In this document: positions 1 through 10,727 of the stretch, piece by piece
Numbering within the stretch: the first letter of the stretch is position 1
Layout of the letters: each line of letters opens with the position of its first letter
DNA from: Bacteroides sp. SM23_62_1
GTDB taxonomy: Bacteria; Bacteroidota; Bacteroidia; Bacteroidales; SM23-62
DNA: 48,705 nucleotides
Direction: 5' to 3'
Assembly (NCBI GenBank): GCA_001304505.1
Contig: LJUQ01000030.1
Coordinates: 1-48,705 of the forward strand
Translations under genes and position numbers: made by a program
The notes under the pieces: generated by a model
The model's input: only the letters and a program-made list of their open reading frames with translations
The model's database searches: none
What the model was told of the DNA's origin: nothing

Positions 1-87
1 GTTTTTCCTGAAACGGCAATACTTCTTCTTCTTTATTTCAACTGATGGTGGGGTAAGGTACCTGATTTCTGACTGGTTATCTGCCAT
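1..87 (-). CDS. rpsR: 30S ribosomal protein S18, N-terminal part (cut by window edge)
   Basis: Small-subunit ribosomal protein that binds next to S6 on 16S rRNA. Only the first 29 codons are inside the window. The reading from the ATG at 87 contains SEIRYLTPPSVEIKKKKYC, the usual start of Bacteroidota S18. The gene follows rpsF with only two bases between stop and start. A strong AAGGAGG ribosome binding site lies at the end of rpsF, unusual here since most genes in the window lack one. It suggests S18 translation depends on its own initiation inside the S6 message. rplI is expected beyond the edge. Confidence 0.93.
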   Translation of the reverse strand, partial: MADNQSEIRYLTPPSVEIKKKKYCRFRKN

Positions 88-89
88 GG

Positions 90-449
90 TTAATCCTCCT
101 TGACTTTTTCGGTTTCTACTGATTTTTTGCTTCTTTTTTTCTCTGCGTACTCCACACCGTACTTGTCCATTTTGATTGTTTGGAAACGAATGATTCGCTC
201 ATCTCTCCGGTATTCTGTTTCAAGTTTTTCAATCAGGGACCCTTCTGATTTAAATTCTATCAGATAATAAAATCCTGTTGATTTTTTCTGAATCGGGTAG
301 GCTAGTTTGCGCAAACCCCAATTTTCTTCATGCACAATCTCTGCACCGTTATCGGACAGAATTGCCTTGAACTTTTCAACCGCTTCCTTCATCTGGCTTT
401 CAGACAAAACGGGAGTAGTAATGAAAACGGTTTCGTAATGGCTCAACAT
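90..449 (-). CDS. rpsF: 30S ribosomal protein S6
   Basis: Ribosomal protein S6, which pairs with S18 on the platform of the 30S subunit. The 119-residue product begins [17 protein letters not shown] and contains [20 protein letters not shown], the S6 core. It ends in a lysine/glutamate-rich tail (about residues 103-119) common in this phylum. It is the first gene of a minus-strand operon with rpsR. A well-formed Bacteroidota promoter lies 30-60 bases upstream. Length is normal for the family. Confidence 0.96.
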   Translation of the reverse strand: MLSHYETVFITTPVLSESQMKEAVEKFKAILSDNGAEIVHEENWGLRKLAYPIQKKSTGFYYLIEFKSEGSLIEKLETEYRRDERIIRFQTIKMDKYGVEYAEKKRSKKSVETEKVKED

Positions 450-480
450 CTTAAAAGATTTATTTTAAAATAACAGGACG

Positions 481-511
481 CAAAAATATGAACTTTTTCC
501 AGATTGACAAA
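481..511 (-). promoter_or_regulatory. Bacteroidota-type promoter of rpsF-rpsR
   Basis: On the minus strand, TTTG (plus 508-511) is followed after exactly 19 bases by TATTTTTG (plus 481-488). This fits the Bacteroidota primary sigma consensus TTTG-N19-21-TAnnTTTG. Transcription would start near 475, giving a leader of about 25 bases before the rpsF ATG. This is the best promoter match in the window. Confidence 0.65.
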
Positions 512-709
512 AAATATATTGATCCCCATCCTGTTAAGAATTTTGATTCTCTTAATAGTGTATACCTTTCACACTACTCCCGTTATACATAAACCGATAA
601 CTTTTTTTAACTTGAAACAGAAGTGTGAAATGTTTTGGTAAAAATCCTTATTATTTTTAACGGGCAGTCCAAATTTTTATAATTTTAAAAGTCATTTTTT
701 ATTCCAGGG

Positions 710-2629
710 ATGGACAACTTCATCGTATCGGCGAGGAAATACCGACCGGACACCTTCTCATCAGTTGTGGGGCAGGATTCAATTACTGCTACCCTGAAGA
801 ATACCATTGTGAATAAACACCTTGGTCATGCTTACCTGTTTTGTGGTCCACGCGGAGTCGGAAAAACAACATGTGCAAGGATATTTGCCAAAACAATTAA
901 TTGTAGCAATATCACTGATCAACATGAACCATGCAATCAATGTGAATCGTGTATCTCTTTTAATGAGATGCGTGCCTTTAATATCCACGAGCTGGATGCT
1001 GCATCGAATAACTCTGTTGAGGATATCCGTAACCTGAGCGACCGGGTACGGATACCACCGCAAATTGGTAAATACAGCATATATATAATCGATGAAGTTC
1101 ATATGCTCTCAACGCCTGCTTTTAATGCATTTTTAAAAACGCTTGAAGAACCTCCTTCCCATGCGGTATTTATTCTGGCAACAACTGAAAAACAGAAAAT
1201 CATTCCCACTATACTTTCCCGGTGCCAGATATTTGATTTTAACAGAATCAGAGTTCATGATATTGTTGGTTATCTGGAAAAAATAGCCAAGAAAGAAAAA
1301 GTCGACTTCGAACCGGATGCTTTGAATATCATTGCACTGAAAGCAGATGGAGCAATGCGTGATGCCCTTTCAATTTTTGACCAGATGGTTAGCTTTTCCG
1401 GTCAGAAGATAACCTACAAAGATGTCATTCAGAATCTGAATATCCTCGATTATGATTATTATTTCAAAATTACCGATGCATTCCTCGAAGGGAAAATAAA
1501 TGATTCACTGCTGATATTTAATGAGATTCTTAATGAAGGATTTGATGGACATAATTTTATTGTAGGACTTGGAGGACATTTCAGGGATCTTCTTGTATGC
1601 CGTGATACTGAAACATTAGTCCTGCTTGAAACAGGTGCAACAATCAGTGAAAGATATAAAGAACAGAGCAGCCGGTGTGACATCAATTTTCTTTATAAGT
1701 CGTTGGAAATATGCAGCACAACCGATATTTATTATAAAGCCAGCAGGAATCAAAAATTGCATGTTGAATTAGCGATGATCAAACTGTGTCGGATTACCGG
1801 GGTGACAGAAAAAAAAACGCTGATAGAAACTGAAACAAAAAATGAGTCTGAAAGTGCTGAGGGAAAAATGCCTTCCCCTGAGCCTGAAAGGAAAGATGAT
1901 CTTGGGGATGAAACTGCAGCATCAGTGAAGAAAGATCAGGAAGAGCAGGATTCCAAAATTCCGGGTGTTGAGTCTGATGTAAGCGATGATGAAACCTCCG
2001 TTAAGCGTATTAAAAAACAAATCCGGGATTCTGAAGACAGTGCCCGGGAAGATCAAACCATTGATGGGGGGGAATCACTGGAAAAAGTTGTGGATAAACA
2101 AAAAACAGATGACCAGAAACAAGGTGAACCTAAAAGCAAAAAAAGTACAATATATTCCTCAAAATATTCAATCAGGGATGTACTGACAGGTAACAATAAT
2201 CAAAAAGTTGAAACAGAAGAAATAACTGAATTTCAGGAAATTGAACAGGACATCCATTCAGAACCGTTTACATCAAAAGAACTTATTCAGGCCTGGATCG
2301 ATTTTGCTGAAAATATAAAGGAAACCAGGCCGAGGATGTATAACACTCTCAAAGGCCATTTACCTGAACTGGGAAATGGAAATGAAATTGATCTGGTGCT
2401 TGATAATTCTGCTCAACAGGATGATTTTCAACAGGATATTAAACAAGATATACTTCTGTATTTGCGAAAAGTCCTGAAAAATGACCTGATTGTGATCAAT
2501 ACTGTGGTAAAAACAGGAGTTAGTAATAAGACAAAACTGTACACTTCAGAAGAGAAGTATGAACATATGTTAAAGAAAAATCCTGGTCTTGGGAAATTGA
2601 AACAGGATTTTAACCTGGATTTTGAATGA
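710..2629 (+). CDS. dnaX: DNA polymerase III subunit gamma/tau
   Basis: Clamp-loader ATPase that loads the beta sliding clamp and organises the replisome. Seen in the 639-residue product: Walker A GPRGVGKT at 46-53, zinc-binding Cys65, Cys75, Cys78 and Cys81, Walker B-type DEVH at 128-131, and the SRC sensor motif at 170-172. After the clamp-loader core (to about residue 360) comes a long acidic/lysine-rich linker (about 365-500). A C-terminal domain (about 520-639) follows, likely the tau-type contact region. No programmed frameshift signal was recognised. It is divergent from rpsF and followed by a repeat-rich spacer. Confidence 0.96.
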   Translation: MDNFIVSARKYRPDTFSSVVGQDSITATLKNTIVNKHLGHAYLFCGPRGVGKTTCARIFAKTINCSNITDQHEPCNQCESCISFNEMRAFNIHELDAASNNSVEDIRNLSDRVRIPPQIGKYSIYIIDEVHMLSTPAFNAFLKTLEEPPSHAVFILATTEKQKIIPTILSRCQIFDFNRIRVHDIVGYLEKIAKKEKVDFEPDALNIIALKADGAMRDALSIFDQMVSFSGQKITYKDVIQNLNILDYDYYFKITDAFLEGKINDSLLIFNEILNEGFDGHNFIVGLGGHFRDLLVCRDTETLVLLETGATISERYKEQSSRCDINFLYKSLEICSTTDIYYKASRNQKLHVELAMIKLCRITGVTEKKTLIETETKNESESAEGKMPSPEPERKDDLGDETAASVKKDQEEQDSKIPGVESDVSDDETSVKRIKKQIRDSEDSAREDQTIDGGESLEKVVDKQKTDDQKQGEPKSKKSTIYSSKYSIRDVLTGNNNQKVETEEITEFQEIEQDIHSEPFTSKELIQAWIDFAENIKETRPRMYNTLKGHLPELGNGNEIDLVLDNSAQQDDFQQDIKQDILLYLRKVLKNDLIVINTVVKTGVSNKTKLYTSEEKYEHMLKKNPGLGKLKQDFNLDFE

Positions 2630-2896
2630 AAATATTGTCGCAGTAGTCACAATGGTCTCAATTGTCGCAATTGTTAAGTTGCTAAATGGTTAAATTGCCA
2701 AATTATTAAATAGCTGAATAGTTAGTTCTTATAGAATTTTGCTTCGTGATGCGACGATCTGAACAACAAATCCTGATAATAATTTAACAATTTAACATTG
2801 TAACAATGTAACAATTTATAAATGAGTCAATTAATTTGTAGATCAATACGGAAATTGCAACATATTTTATTTTATTAACAATTAATATTACAAATC
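2630..2896 (+). repeat. Spacer with period-9 and two opposed period-8 degenerate repeats
   Basis: Directly after dnaX (2636-2672) there are period-9 units such as GTCGCAATT and GTCACAATG, the same family as at 15240-15275 and 48205-48705. From 2675 to 2726 the sequence runs in 8-base steps (TTGCTAAA, TGGTTAAA, TTGCCAAA, TTATTAAA). From about 2782 to 2822 a similar period-8 run occurs in the opposite orientation (AACAATTT, AACATTGT, AACAATGT). The two arrays could pair across about 60 bases. No gene is supported here. Confidence 0.6.
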
Positions 2897-4165
2897 ATGG
2901 AAGGAGCAAAAATTACGATTTCAAACGGGCAGTTGATTGTGCCTGATTTTCCGATTATTCCATTTATTGAGGGTGATGGCACAGGACCCGACATCTGGGC
3001 TGCATCGGTAAGGGTCTTTGATGCAGAAGTCAGTAAAGCATATAAAGGAAGGCGCCAGATTGTCTGGAAGGAAGTATTTGCCGGAGAAAAATCATATAAA
3101 AAATCAGAAGAATGGTTGCCACAGGCAACGCTTGATGTCATTAAAGAGTACCTGGTTGCTATAAAAGGTCCGCTCACCACACCGGTAGGAGGGGGGATAC
3201 GTTCGCTGAATGTGGCATTGAGGCAGTTGCTTGATCTATATGTTTGTTTGAGGCCGGTAAGATATTATCAGGGAGTACCCTCGCCGGTAAAAGATCCTAC
3301 AAAAACTGATATGGTTATATTTCGTGAAAACTCGGAGGATATTTATGCAGGAATTGAATGGATGATGGGAACTGAGGAAAATAATAAAGTAATAAAGTTT
3401 CTCACACAGGAAATGGAAGTTACCAAAATCCGCTTTCCGGAAACAACCTCAATAGGTATCAAACCAATTTCAAGAGAAGGGACCGAGAGATTGATACGTG
3501 CTGCAATTAATTATGCCTTTAAACATAATAAGCCATCTGTCTGCATGGTTCATAAAGGCAATATCATGAAGTTTACTGAAGGACAATTCAAACAATGGGG
3601 TTATGACATGGCTGAACGTGAATTTGGTGACAGGGTATTTACCTGGCAGCAATACGATAAAATTAAAGCTGAAAAGGGTGAGGATGCTGCCAATGAAGCA
3701 CAATCAAGGGAATTGAAGCAGGGAAAACTTCTGGTCAAGGATTTTATTGCCGATGCATTTCTGCAGCAAATCCTTACACGGCCGTCAGAATATTCTGTCA
3801 TCGCCACCATGAACCTGAATGGTGATTATATTTCCGACGCACTCGCCGCCATTGTGGGAGGGATTGGCATAGCCCCGGGAGCAAATATTAATTATGAAAC
3901 CGGCCATGCGATATTTGAAGCTACACATGGTACAGCACCGAAATATACAAACCAGGATAAAGTTAATCCCGGATCATTGATCCTTTCCGGAGTAATGATG
4001 TTTGAATATATGGGATGGCAGGAAGCTGCGGATATGATCGTAAAGGGTTTGCAGAAGGCCATTCTCAGCAAGCGTGTAACATATGATTTTGAGCGCCTGA
4101 TGGAAGGAGCCACCAAACTAAAAACTTCAGAATTCGGGGATGAGATAATTAAGAATATGGAGTAA
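2897..4165 (+). CDS. icd: NADP-dependent isocitrate dehydrogenase
   Basis: TCA-cycle enzyme converting isocitrate to 2-oxoglutarate and CO2 with reduction of NADP. The 422-residue product is close to the E. coli Icd type over its whole length. The substrate loop [13 protein letters not shown] has Ser103, equivalent to the serine that is phosphorylated in E. coli. [13 protein letters not shown] and [19 protein letters not shown] follow; the KY pair in the latter is typical of NADP preference. It is a single gene with long spacers on both sides. No kinase/phosphatase gene is visible nearby, so regulation by phosphorylation cannot be inferred. Confidence 0.95.
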   Translation: MEGAKITISNGQLIVPDFPIIPFIEGDGTGPDIWAASVRVFDAEVSKAYKGRRQIVWKEVFAGEKSYKKSEEWLPQATLDVIKEYLVAIKGPLTTPVGGGIRSLNVALRQLLDLYVCLRPVRYYQGVPSPVKDPTKTDMVIFRENSEDIYAGIEWMMGTEENNKVIKFLTQEMEVTKIRFPETTSIGIKPISREGTERLIRAAINYAFKHNKPSVCMVHKGNIMKFTEGQFKQWGYDMAEREFGDRVFTWQQYDKIKAEKGEDAANEAQSRELKQGKLLVKDFIADAFLQQILTRPSEYSVIATMNLNGDYISDALAAIVGGIGIAPGANINYETGHAIFEATHGTAPKYTNQDKVNPGSLILSGVMMFEYMGWQEAADMIVKGLQKAILSKRVTYDFERLMEGATKLKTSEFGDEIIKNME

Positions 4166-4183
4166 ATAAAACATAAATTTCTA

Positions 4184-4360
4184 TAGGGATTGTGTCACAA
4201 CTGATTTTTCACGCAAAGAACGCAAAGAAAACTCCAAGTTCGCAAAAAACAGATTATTGTTAATCGGGGCTTTGCGATCCCTGCATGCCAGCAGGCAGGT
4301 TTGCGACAATTTTGCGAACTTTGCGAGAAGCTTTTTAATGAAGTTGTGACATAATCCCTA
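4184..4360. repeat. Element A: 177-bp palindromic element with 19-bp terminal inverted repeats
   Basis: The left end (4184-4202, TAGGGATTGTGTCACAACT) matches the reverse complement of the right end (4342-4360) at 18 of 19 bases. Inside are CACGCAAAGAACGCAAAGAA and, on the other arm, TTTGCGAACTTTGCG, so the interior is also roughly self-complementary. It fills the gap between the convergent icd and C1 peptidase genes. Element B at 30209-30367 has the same layout. It may act as a bidirectional terminator, or be a non-autonomous mobile element. Confidence 0.7.
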
Positions 4361-4371
4361 CAGAAAAACTA

Positions 4372-7008
4372 TCATTCCAGGACAATTTTGCCATGAAGCA
4401 CTTCATCTCCGAAAATTACCCTTACATGATATATCCCGGCAGGAAAAGCCGAAATATCCAGTGAACATTCATCCATCCCATATAGCATACCATGATTCAT
4501 GTTATAAATCAACTGGCCACTATAATTATAGACCTGGACACTCATGTTATGATATTCGGCAGTATTGGTATTGAATCTGAAGGTGCCAGTTCCCGGATTT
4601 GGATATATATGCAATAATGGATTTGATATTTGTTCCCTGGGATCATCTATTCCCAGTCCGTATTCTGAAAATGTCAGGATGAACTCACCTTCCGTTCCAC
4701 CTGCACTGCCATCAAATTGCACAAAATATTTTTTACCGGATTCAACGGTAACGGCTTCAAGGGCGCATGCGTATTGCTGAGCCTGCGGATAATAATCATC
4801 ATTTGCTGCAATCATTGTATAATTGTCTTCAAGAATATCAGTACATGTGTCAGCCTGGTAAACAGCGATCTGGTTATCCATATTAAGGGTGCCGTTTGGA
4901 TCTTTTGTATCAAATGATACGATACCTGTCGAAGGAGCTGTGAACCAGAACCATATACTGTTTTGCAATCCACCTTCAACACACCATTGCAGGGGTGTAT
5001 TGCAATCACCTTCAGGCGGGGCTGGTTCGTTACCCTGAACAGTTGCATTCCTGTTGGTGAATGTGTCAACAGTTGGAAATACCAGTTCAAAGGCAGAACA
5101 AACATCGTCGTTCGGTGGCCTTATTTTAGCCATCAGCGTAAAAGTATCTGTCGCAGAACAAGATCCCTGGTGGCCGGTGACAATATAAGTATAATCGCCC
5201 GGAATCATTGGTGTGGATGTAACACTCTGGCCGGTTGTTTTATCCAGGTACTCAGCAGGTGACCATTCATAGGTGTCGGCTCCGAAGGCAGTAATCACAA
5301 ATGGTTGTTCAACCGGGGACCTGGCTTCCCGTTCCGGTATAATAACCTTAATTGTTGAGTCGACAGCAATATAATCATGTCTGACAAGTGTATCCGATCC
5401 GTTCGGACCTGCCACGATGAGGCTGATTGTTTTTCTTCCCACAGAAGAATAGGTTACCTGGTGCGGCCCTTTGGTATCAGCAGTGGCGGGTGATGCACCT
5501 GTGCCAAAGTTCCAGTGATATTCATTTACCGAATCGTTTTCCAGGAAGGTGTAAGTCACATCACTTCCAAGGCAAGCCTTTCCCTTGTTTGACTCAAACA
5601 TCGCGATGGGTGAGGTCAGCTTAACCGCATAAGCCCGTATTGTAAGGTTTTGTCCCTCATCACTTGTATCCGGATCACAGGAGTTCCATGTTTTATTATC
5701 CGGGCTGATCCAGTTTACAGCTGTGTCGATGACAGGATTGGAATAGTCCTGGATATAGGTTTCCACCGAAATCGGAAATTCCCAGCCTGCAGTATAATAC
5801 CTGACTTTTATATAAAAATCACCATTTACTTTTGCAGGAAGATCGAAAGTATAATACCCGGGCAGATCAACATAAATGTTTGATTTGGAGTTTAATAAAT
5901 TAGTCAGCTCCTTTTCATCGAAATCATCATAGATCTCAATATCCAGGACAGCCCCTTCCGCGTTGACAAATGTGCCGACCTTCGTAATAAATTGTTCTTC
6001 AGGTGCTACATATTTTGCAATGCCATAGGCTGTATAATCGCCCGGATAGCCGGATGATGAGGTAGCCCCAAGATAGTCATACATATACACCGTATCAATA
6101 TCATCTGAATTCCAGACTTCCGGCCAGTGGGCAACATTATCCATAATTTTGGTATCGGCATATGAGCAGTATACGAATCCTGTATCCATCCATGCATTAC
6201 CCCAGCTGTTCTTTATAATCCAGGCTCCCACCTGCGTTGCGCCGGGGACAAGTTTGATGTCATCCCATCCTACGACAAGCCAGGCATGGTTTCCTGATTC
6301 TGTACCATCGTAATAATAGGTTTTGAATGTTTCATTAAAATTGTCATATTCAATATGGACAGAGCAATATAAGCCACCGAAATCCATGATAGTTTGCTTG
6401 ATCAGGTTATTATCTTTTGGTAGCCAGCGTGACTCCGGGAGAATATAAACAGGTTCTAACCCTGATAAACACAGGTTCGGAGGGGTCGGATCATAGGGAT
6501 CTTCCGATTCAAGATGGGGGCCGGAAAATCTTGTTAAATATGCGGTTGCCATTTCGTGGTTGGCTCCCTCACCATACGCCCATTCATAACCATAACAGGC
6601 AGCAATATTCTGTTCAGAAAGATCATATAATCCTTTTCCAAGAAAAAGCAATCTTGACTCTATCGATCCCATGGTTGCAAACGCCACACAGTTGCCACCG
6701 AATGATCCACCTCCCTGGTTCTTTACTGGAGATACATATCCGAGTGTGCGAAGATCATACTGTGTTGGAAGTGCATTTGCAGATTTCAATGATAGATGTG
6801 ATGGACGCTCTTTGAAATGCAGGTACAGCGGACTAGGAATGTATCCAGGCTTATATTCTTCAGGTGTTTCTATTTTTAGTGTTTCTTTTTTCTTTGCTTC
6901 AAGATAATTTACATATTCAGGATTGAGCGGTGCCCGCTGCAGTTTATTCTGTGAAAAAGTAGGAGCTATTATCAAGACATTTAGAATGAGTATCAGAATC
7001 CTTTTCAT
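4372..7008 (-). CDS. Secreted C1-family cysteine peptidase with PKD-type domains and T9SS sorting domain
   Basis: Predicted extracellular papain-like protease of 878 residues. The start at 7008 is chosen because MKRILILILNVLIIAPTFSQ is a clean signal peptide; an upstream ATG at 7086 adds 26 residues unlike a leader. Papain-fold residues are visible: Gln98 (KNQGG), Cys107 (GGNCVAFAT), His241 (GNHAWLVVGW) and Asn267 (KNSWG). The residue after the catalytic Cys is Val rather than the usual Trp. A lectin-like region follows (about 290-470), then a PKD domain (about 480-570), an Ig-like repeat, and a region resembling secreted-protease C-terminal domains (about 640-790). The T9SS type A sorting domain begins near HIYPNPGTGTFRF. 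A host- or polymer-degrading role is inference. Confidence 0.9.
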   Translation of the reverse strand: MKRILILILNVLIIAPTFSQNKLQRAPLNPEYVNYLEAKKKETLKIETPEEYKPGYIPSPLYLHFKERPSHLSLKSANALPTQYDLRTLGYVSPVKNQGGGSFGGNCVAFATMGSIESRLLFLGKGLYDLSEQNIAACYGYEWAYGEGANHEMATAYLTRFSGPHLESEDPYDPTPPNLCLSGLEPVYILPESRWLPKDNNLIKQTIMDFGGLYCSVHIEYDNFNETFKTYYYDGTESGNHAWLVVGWDDIKLVPGATQVGAWIIKNSWGNAWMDTGFVYCSYADTKIMDNVAHWPEVWNSDDIDTVYMYDYLGATSSSGYPGDYTAYGIAKYVAPEEQFITKVGTFVNAEGAVLDIEIYDDFDEKELTNLLNSKSNIYVDLPGYYTFDLPAKVNGDFYIKVRYYTAGWEFPISVETYIQDYSNPVIDTAVNWISPDNKTWNSCDPDTSDEGQNLTIRAYAVKLTSPIAMFESNKGKACLGSDVTYTFLENDSVNEYHWNFGTGASPATADTKGPHQVTYSSVGRKTISLIVAGPNGSDTLVRHDYIAVDSTIKVIIPEREARSPVEQPFVITAFGADTYEWSPAEYLDKTTGQSVTSTPMIPGDYTYIVTGHQGSCSATDTFTLMAKIRPPNDDVCSAFELVFPTVDTFTNRNATVQGNEPAPPEGDCNTPLQWCVEGGLQNSIWFWFTAPSTGIVSFDTKDPNGTLNMDNQIAVYQADTCTDILEDNYTMIAANDDYYPQAQQYACALEAVTVESGKKYFVQFDGSAGGTEGEFILTFSEYGLGIDDPREQISNPLLHIYPNPGTGTFRFNTNTAEYHNMSVQVYNYSGQLIYNMNHGMLYGMDECSLDISAFPAGIYHVRVIFGDEVLHGKIVLE

Positions 7009-7098
7009 TTTTGTAAGATTTAAAACCAGATTATGGATATACAATATTAATAAATTATCTCTATTTATATCAGCAGGGAAATTCAATTATGGAATTTT

Positions 7099-7166
7099 TA
7101 ACAGGGACTCACCCCCCTTTTGATTCCCCCCTCTCTCACGAGAGAGGGGGCAGGGGGGTGAGTCCT
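7099..7166. repeat. Strong GC-rich nested hairpin between divergent genes
   Basis: Outer arms CAGGGACTCACCCCCC and GGGGGGTGAGTCCTG enclose an inner perfect stem CCCCCTCTCT-CACG-AGAGAGGGGG. It lies upstream of both the C1 peptidase and secA, so it does not sit where a terminator is needed. It looks like a dispersed palindromic element. A degenerate relative is at 36415-36453 (CTCCCCCTGC...AGAGGGGGTGAC). Confidence 0.65.
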
Positions 7167-7272
7167 GTCTGACATATCGTCTGAATTGATTTTTTAGGAA
7201 TAATTTTTGTTAATAAAAGCCATTGTTTATAATATCAACGTTTACCCATCGGGCATTTTATTCAAAATACAC

Positions 7273-7280
7273 TAATTTTG
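7273..7280 (+). promoter_or_regulatory. Putative -7 box for secA
   Basis: TAATTTTG fits the Bacteroidota -7 consensus TAnnTTTG and lies 47 bases before the secA ATG. No TTTG is found at the expected -33 spacing, so support is partial. Confidence 0.4.
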
Positions 7281-7326
7281 TGATACTTAAAAAATAACTT
7301 ATTCGCATTTAATTATAAGGCAAAAG

Positions 7327-10300
7327 ATGAGCATTGTTGATAAGATTTTAACCGGTCTTTTCGGTGATAAGTCTGAGAAGGATATCAAAACAATCATGCC
7401 TCAGCTCGGAAAAATCAATGCTGAGACCGAAAGGATCGTTCAATTAAGTAATGACCAGCTCAGGGATGAAACAGGTAAATTAAAATCAATCATCCATGAT
7501 TATATCAGGGAGGAGCGTCAGGAAGTCAATTCGATCAAAGAGAAGATTGAATCGGGAGATATTGATGTGGATGAAATGGAAAGGATGTATGATCGTATTG
7601 ACAAGATCGAAAAAGACATTGATGAGAAGCTGGAAAGGGTCATGGAAGAGGTTCTGCCTGTTGCATTTGCCATTGTTAAAGATACGGCCCGCAGATTCAA
7701 GGAAAATGAAAAACTTGAAGTCACTGCGAGGGATTATGACAAGGATCTTGCGGCTGTCCGTGACAGTATAGAGGTTAAAGGTGATAAGGCTTACTGGCAC
7801 AATCAGTGGATGGCGGGAGGCAATATGATCACATGGGATATGGTACATTATGATGTTCAGCTCATTGGAGGTGTTGTCCTTCACCAGGGAAAAATTGCTG
7901 AGATGGCAACAGGGGAAGGGAAAACACTCGTTGCTACATTACCTGTTTTTTTGAACGCATTGACAGGACGAGGTGTTCACCTTGTCACAGTAAATGATTA
8001 TTTATCAAAAAGGGATGCGGAGTGGATGGGCCCTATATTTGAGTTTCATGGTCTCAGGATTGATTGTATTGATAAACATCAGCCCAATTCAGACAGCAGG
8101 AGGAAGGCTTATAATGCTGACATTACCTATGGTACAAATAATGAGTTCGGATTTGATTATCTGAGGGATAATATGGCTATCAGCCCGGCCGATCTTGTCC
8201 AGAGAAAACATAACTATGCCATTGTCGATGAAGTGGATTCCGTGCTTATTGATGATGCCCGTACACCATTGATCATATCCGGTCCTGTAGCCCATGGTGA
8301 GAACCAGCAGTTCATGGAATACAAACCAAAGATCCAGAGACTTGTTGATGCACAGCGTAAACTTGTGACCCAGATTCTTTCCGATGCGAGACGTGAATTG
8401 CAGGAGGAAGATAATGAAAAAGGTGGATTTCACATACTGCAGGCTTTTAAAGGATTACCAAAAAACAAAGCACTGATCAAACTGCTGAGTGAGGAAGGCA
8501 ACAAATCATTGCTGCTCAAGACGGAAAATTTTTATATGCAGGATAACAGCAAAAACATGCCGAAGGTTACTGAGGAGCTTTATTTTGTGATTGATGAAAA
8601 GAATCACTCCATAGAAATGACTGATAAAGGTCATGACCTGATCACAACCAGTGCAGAAGATGCTGACTTTTTTGTATTACCGGATATAGGAAGCGAAATT
8701 GCAGAACTGGAGAAATCAGGATTATCTCCGGCTGACAAGATGGTGGCAAAAGATAAGCTTCTTCAGGATTATGCAGTAAAATCGGAACGTGTCCATACCG
8801 TAAACCAGCTTTTAAAGGCATATACACTGTTTGAAAAAGATGTTGAGTATGTTGTGATGGATAATAAGGTTAAAATAGTAGATGAGCAAACAGGGAGGAT
8901 TCTTGAGGGCCGGCGGTATTCAGATGGATTACACCAGGCTATAGAGGCCAAAGAGAATGTTAAGGTTGAAGCGGCCACCCAGACATTTGCCACGATTACA
9001 CTGCAAAATTATTTCAGGATGTATACGAAACTGGCTGGTATGACCGGAACAGCTGAGACAGAAGCCGGTGAATTCTGGAATATATATAAATTGGATGTAG
9101 TGGTGATTCCAACAAACAAACCTGTCATCCGTGATGACCGTGATGATCTTGTCTTTAAAACAAAAAGGGAAAAATATAACAATGTTATTGATGGAATTGT
9201 GAGTCTTGTAAAGGAAGGACGGCCTGTGCTGGTTGGAACAACAAGTGTTGAAATCTCAGAATTGCTCAGCAGGATGCTGAATATCCGAAAGATAACCCAC
9301 AATGTATTAAATGCGAAGTTGCACCAGAAAGAAGCCGATATTGTGGCACATGCAGGAAAATCCGGTACAGTCACTATAGCCACGAATATGGCCGGTCGTG
9401 GAACAGATATTAAGCTGACTACTGAGACACGTACCGCAGGAGGACTGGCAATTATTGGTACTGAGCGTCATGAATCACGCCGTGTTGACAGGCAGCTGAG
9501 GGGACGATCAGGGCGACAGGGAGATACTGGAACCTCCCAATTCTATGTTTCCCTTGAAGATGACCTGATGCGACTGTTCGGATCAGAAAGGATCGCGGGG
9601 ATTATGGATCGCCTGGGATTGAAGGAAGGAGAAGTCATTCAACATCCCCTCATTTCACGGTCTATTGAACGTGCCCAGAAAAAGGTCGAAGAAAATAATT
9701 TTGGAATAAGGAAACGCTTGCTGGAATATGATGACGTGATGAACTCCCAGAGGGATGTGATATATACAAAAAGACGCCATGCACTCTTGGGTGAAAGACT
9801 GAGTGTTGATATAGCCAATATGATGTACGACGTATGTGAAAACATTGTGAATGACTGTTACGGTAATGTTGATTTTCAGGATTTTTCACTTGAATTGTTA
9901 AGATATCTTTCAATCGAACCACCTGTCAGCGAAGAAGAATATATGAAGCTTGATCCTCAGGAAATTACGGAAAAGGTCTATGAGTCAGCAAAGCAAACGT
10001 TTGAAAGAAAAGAAAAAGCAATTGCCGATCAGGCATACCCGGTGATTAAACAGGTTTTTGAAAAACAGGGGAAAATTTATGAAAATATTGTTGTTCCTGT
10101 ATCCGATGGTACAAAAATATTTCAAATCCTTGCAAACCTGGAAAAGTCATATAATACAAAAGGTGGTGAAGTATTAAGATCCTATGAAAAGACAATTGTC
10201 CTGGCCACTATTGATGAGGCATGGAAAGAACACCTGAGAGAACTGGATGATCTTCGCCAGGCTGTACAGGCTGCTGCTTATGAACAAAAAGATCCGTTAT

Positions 10301-10686
10301 TGATTTATAAATTCGAGTCCTTTGAATTATTCAAGGTTATGATCGACAGGATTAATAAGGATGTTGTATCAAGTCTTATTAAAGGATTTATCCCGTTGCG
10401 TGATCCAAGCGAGGTACAGGAAGCGCGGGCACCCAGAAGATTGGATCTCAGTAACCTCGAACAAACAAAGATGGAAGCCGAGTCAGCTTATGAGCGTAAG
10501 AGGGATGATGGGCAGCCTGGCTCGCCATCCCAGCAGCAACGGTCGGTTCAGCCGGTAAGAACCGGCAGAAAGATTGGACGCAACGAAATCGTAAAAGTCA
10601 GGTATACAGATGGAAAATTAATCGAAACAAAGTATAAAAAGGTCGAACAGGATATTGAAAGTGGTCGTTGTGTGTTAACAACATGA
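7327..10686 (+). CDS. secA: Preprotein translocase ATPase SecA
   Basis: Motor ATPase that drives secretory proteins through SecYEG in the inner membrane. The 1119-residue product carries Walker A MATGEGKT (193-200) and Walker B DEVD (301-304). It also has the helicase-type motif [11 protein letters not shown] and the [20 protein letters not shown] motif, where Arg residues contact ATP. It is longer than the E. coli protein because of insertions, including about 30-40 residues around 60-110 and about 100 residues after 320. The C-terminus ends [14 protein letters not shown] and lacks the usual zinc-binding Cys-rich tail, which from family knowledge is normal for many Bacteroidota. T9SS cargo first needs Sec export, so this gene serves the secreted proteins of the window. 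Confidence 0.96.
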   Translation: MSIVDKILTGLFGDKSEKDIKTIMPQLGKINAETERIVQLSNDQLRDETGKLKSIIHDYIREERQEVNSIKEKIESGDIDVDEMERMYDRIDKIEKDIDEKLERVMEEVLPVAFAIVKDTARRFKENEKLEVTARDYDKDLAAVRDSIEVKGDKAYWHNQWMAGGNMITWDMVHYDVQLIGGVVLHQGKIAEMATGEGKTLVATLPVFLNALTGRGVHLVTVNDYLSKRDAEWMGPIFEFHGLRIDCIDKHQPNSDSRRKAYNADITYGTNNEFGFDYLRDNMAISPADLVQRKHNYAIVDEVDSVLIDDARTPLIISGPVAHGENQQFMEYKPKIQRLVDAQRKLVTQILSDARRELQEEDNEKGGFHILQAFKGLPKNKALIKLLSEEGNKSLLLKTENFYMQDNSKNMPKVTEELYFVIDEKNHSIEMTDKGHDLITTSAEDADFFVLPDIGSEIAELEKSGLSPADKMVAKDKLLQDYAVKSERVHTVNQLLKAYTLFEKDVEYVVMDNKVKIVDEQTGRILEGRRYSDGLHQAIEAKENVKVEAATQTFATITLQNYFRMYTKLAGMTGTAETEAGEFWNIYKLDVVVIPTNKPVIRDDRDDLVFKTKREKYNNVIDGIVSLVKEGRPVLVGTTSVEISELLSRMLNIRKITHNVLNAKLHQKEADIVAHAGKSGTVTIATNMAGRGTDIKLTTETRTAGGLAIIGTERHESRRVDRQLRGRSGRQGDTGTSQFYVSLEDDLMRLFGSERIAGIMDRLGLKEGEVIQHPLISRSIERAQKKVEENNFGIRKRLLEYDDVMNSQRDVIYTKRRHALLGERLSVDIANMMYDVCENIVNDCYGNVDFQDFSLELLRYLSIEPPVSEEEYMKLDPQEITEKVYESAKQTFERKEKAIADQAYPVIKQVFEKQGKIYENIVVPVSDGTKIFQILANLEKSYNTKGGEVLRSYEKTIVLATIDEAWKEHLRELDDLRQAVQAAAYEQKDPLLIYKFESFELFKVMIDRINKDVVSSLIKGFIPLRDPSEVQEARAPRRLDLSNLEQTKMEAESAYERKRDDGQPGSPSQQQRSVQPVRTGRKIGRNEIVKVRYTDGKLIETKYKKVEQDIESGRCVLTT

Positions 10687-10727
10687 CACAGGAACCAGCC
10701 GATAGATAAAAGTGAATGTCAGAACGA

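Noticed and set aside
710-2629. Programmed frameshift in dnaX giving a short gamma form
   Set aside because: No A-run slippery site with an early stop in the shifted frame was recognised at the expected place.
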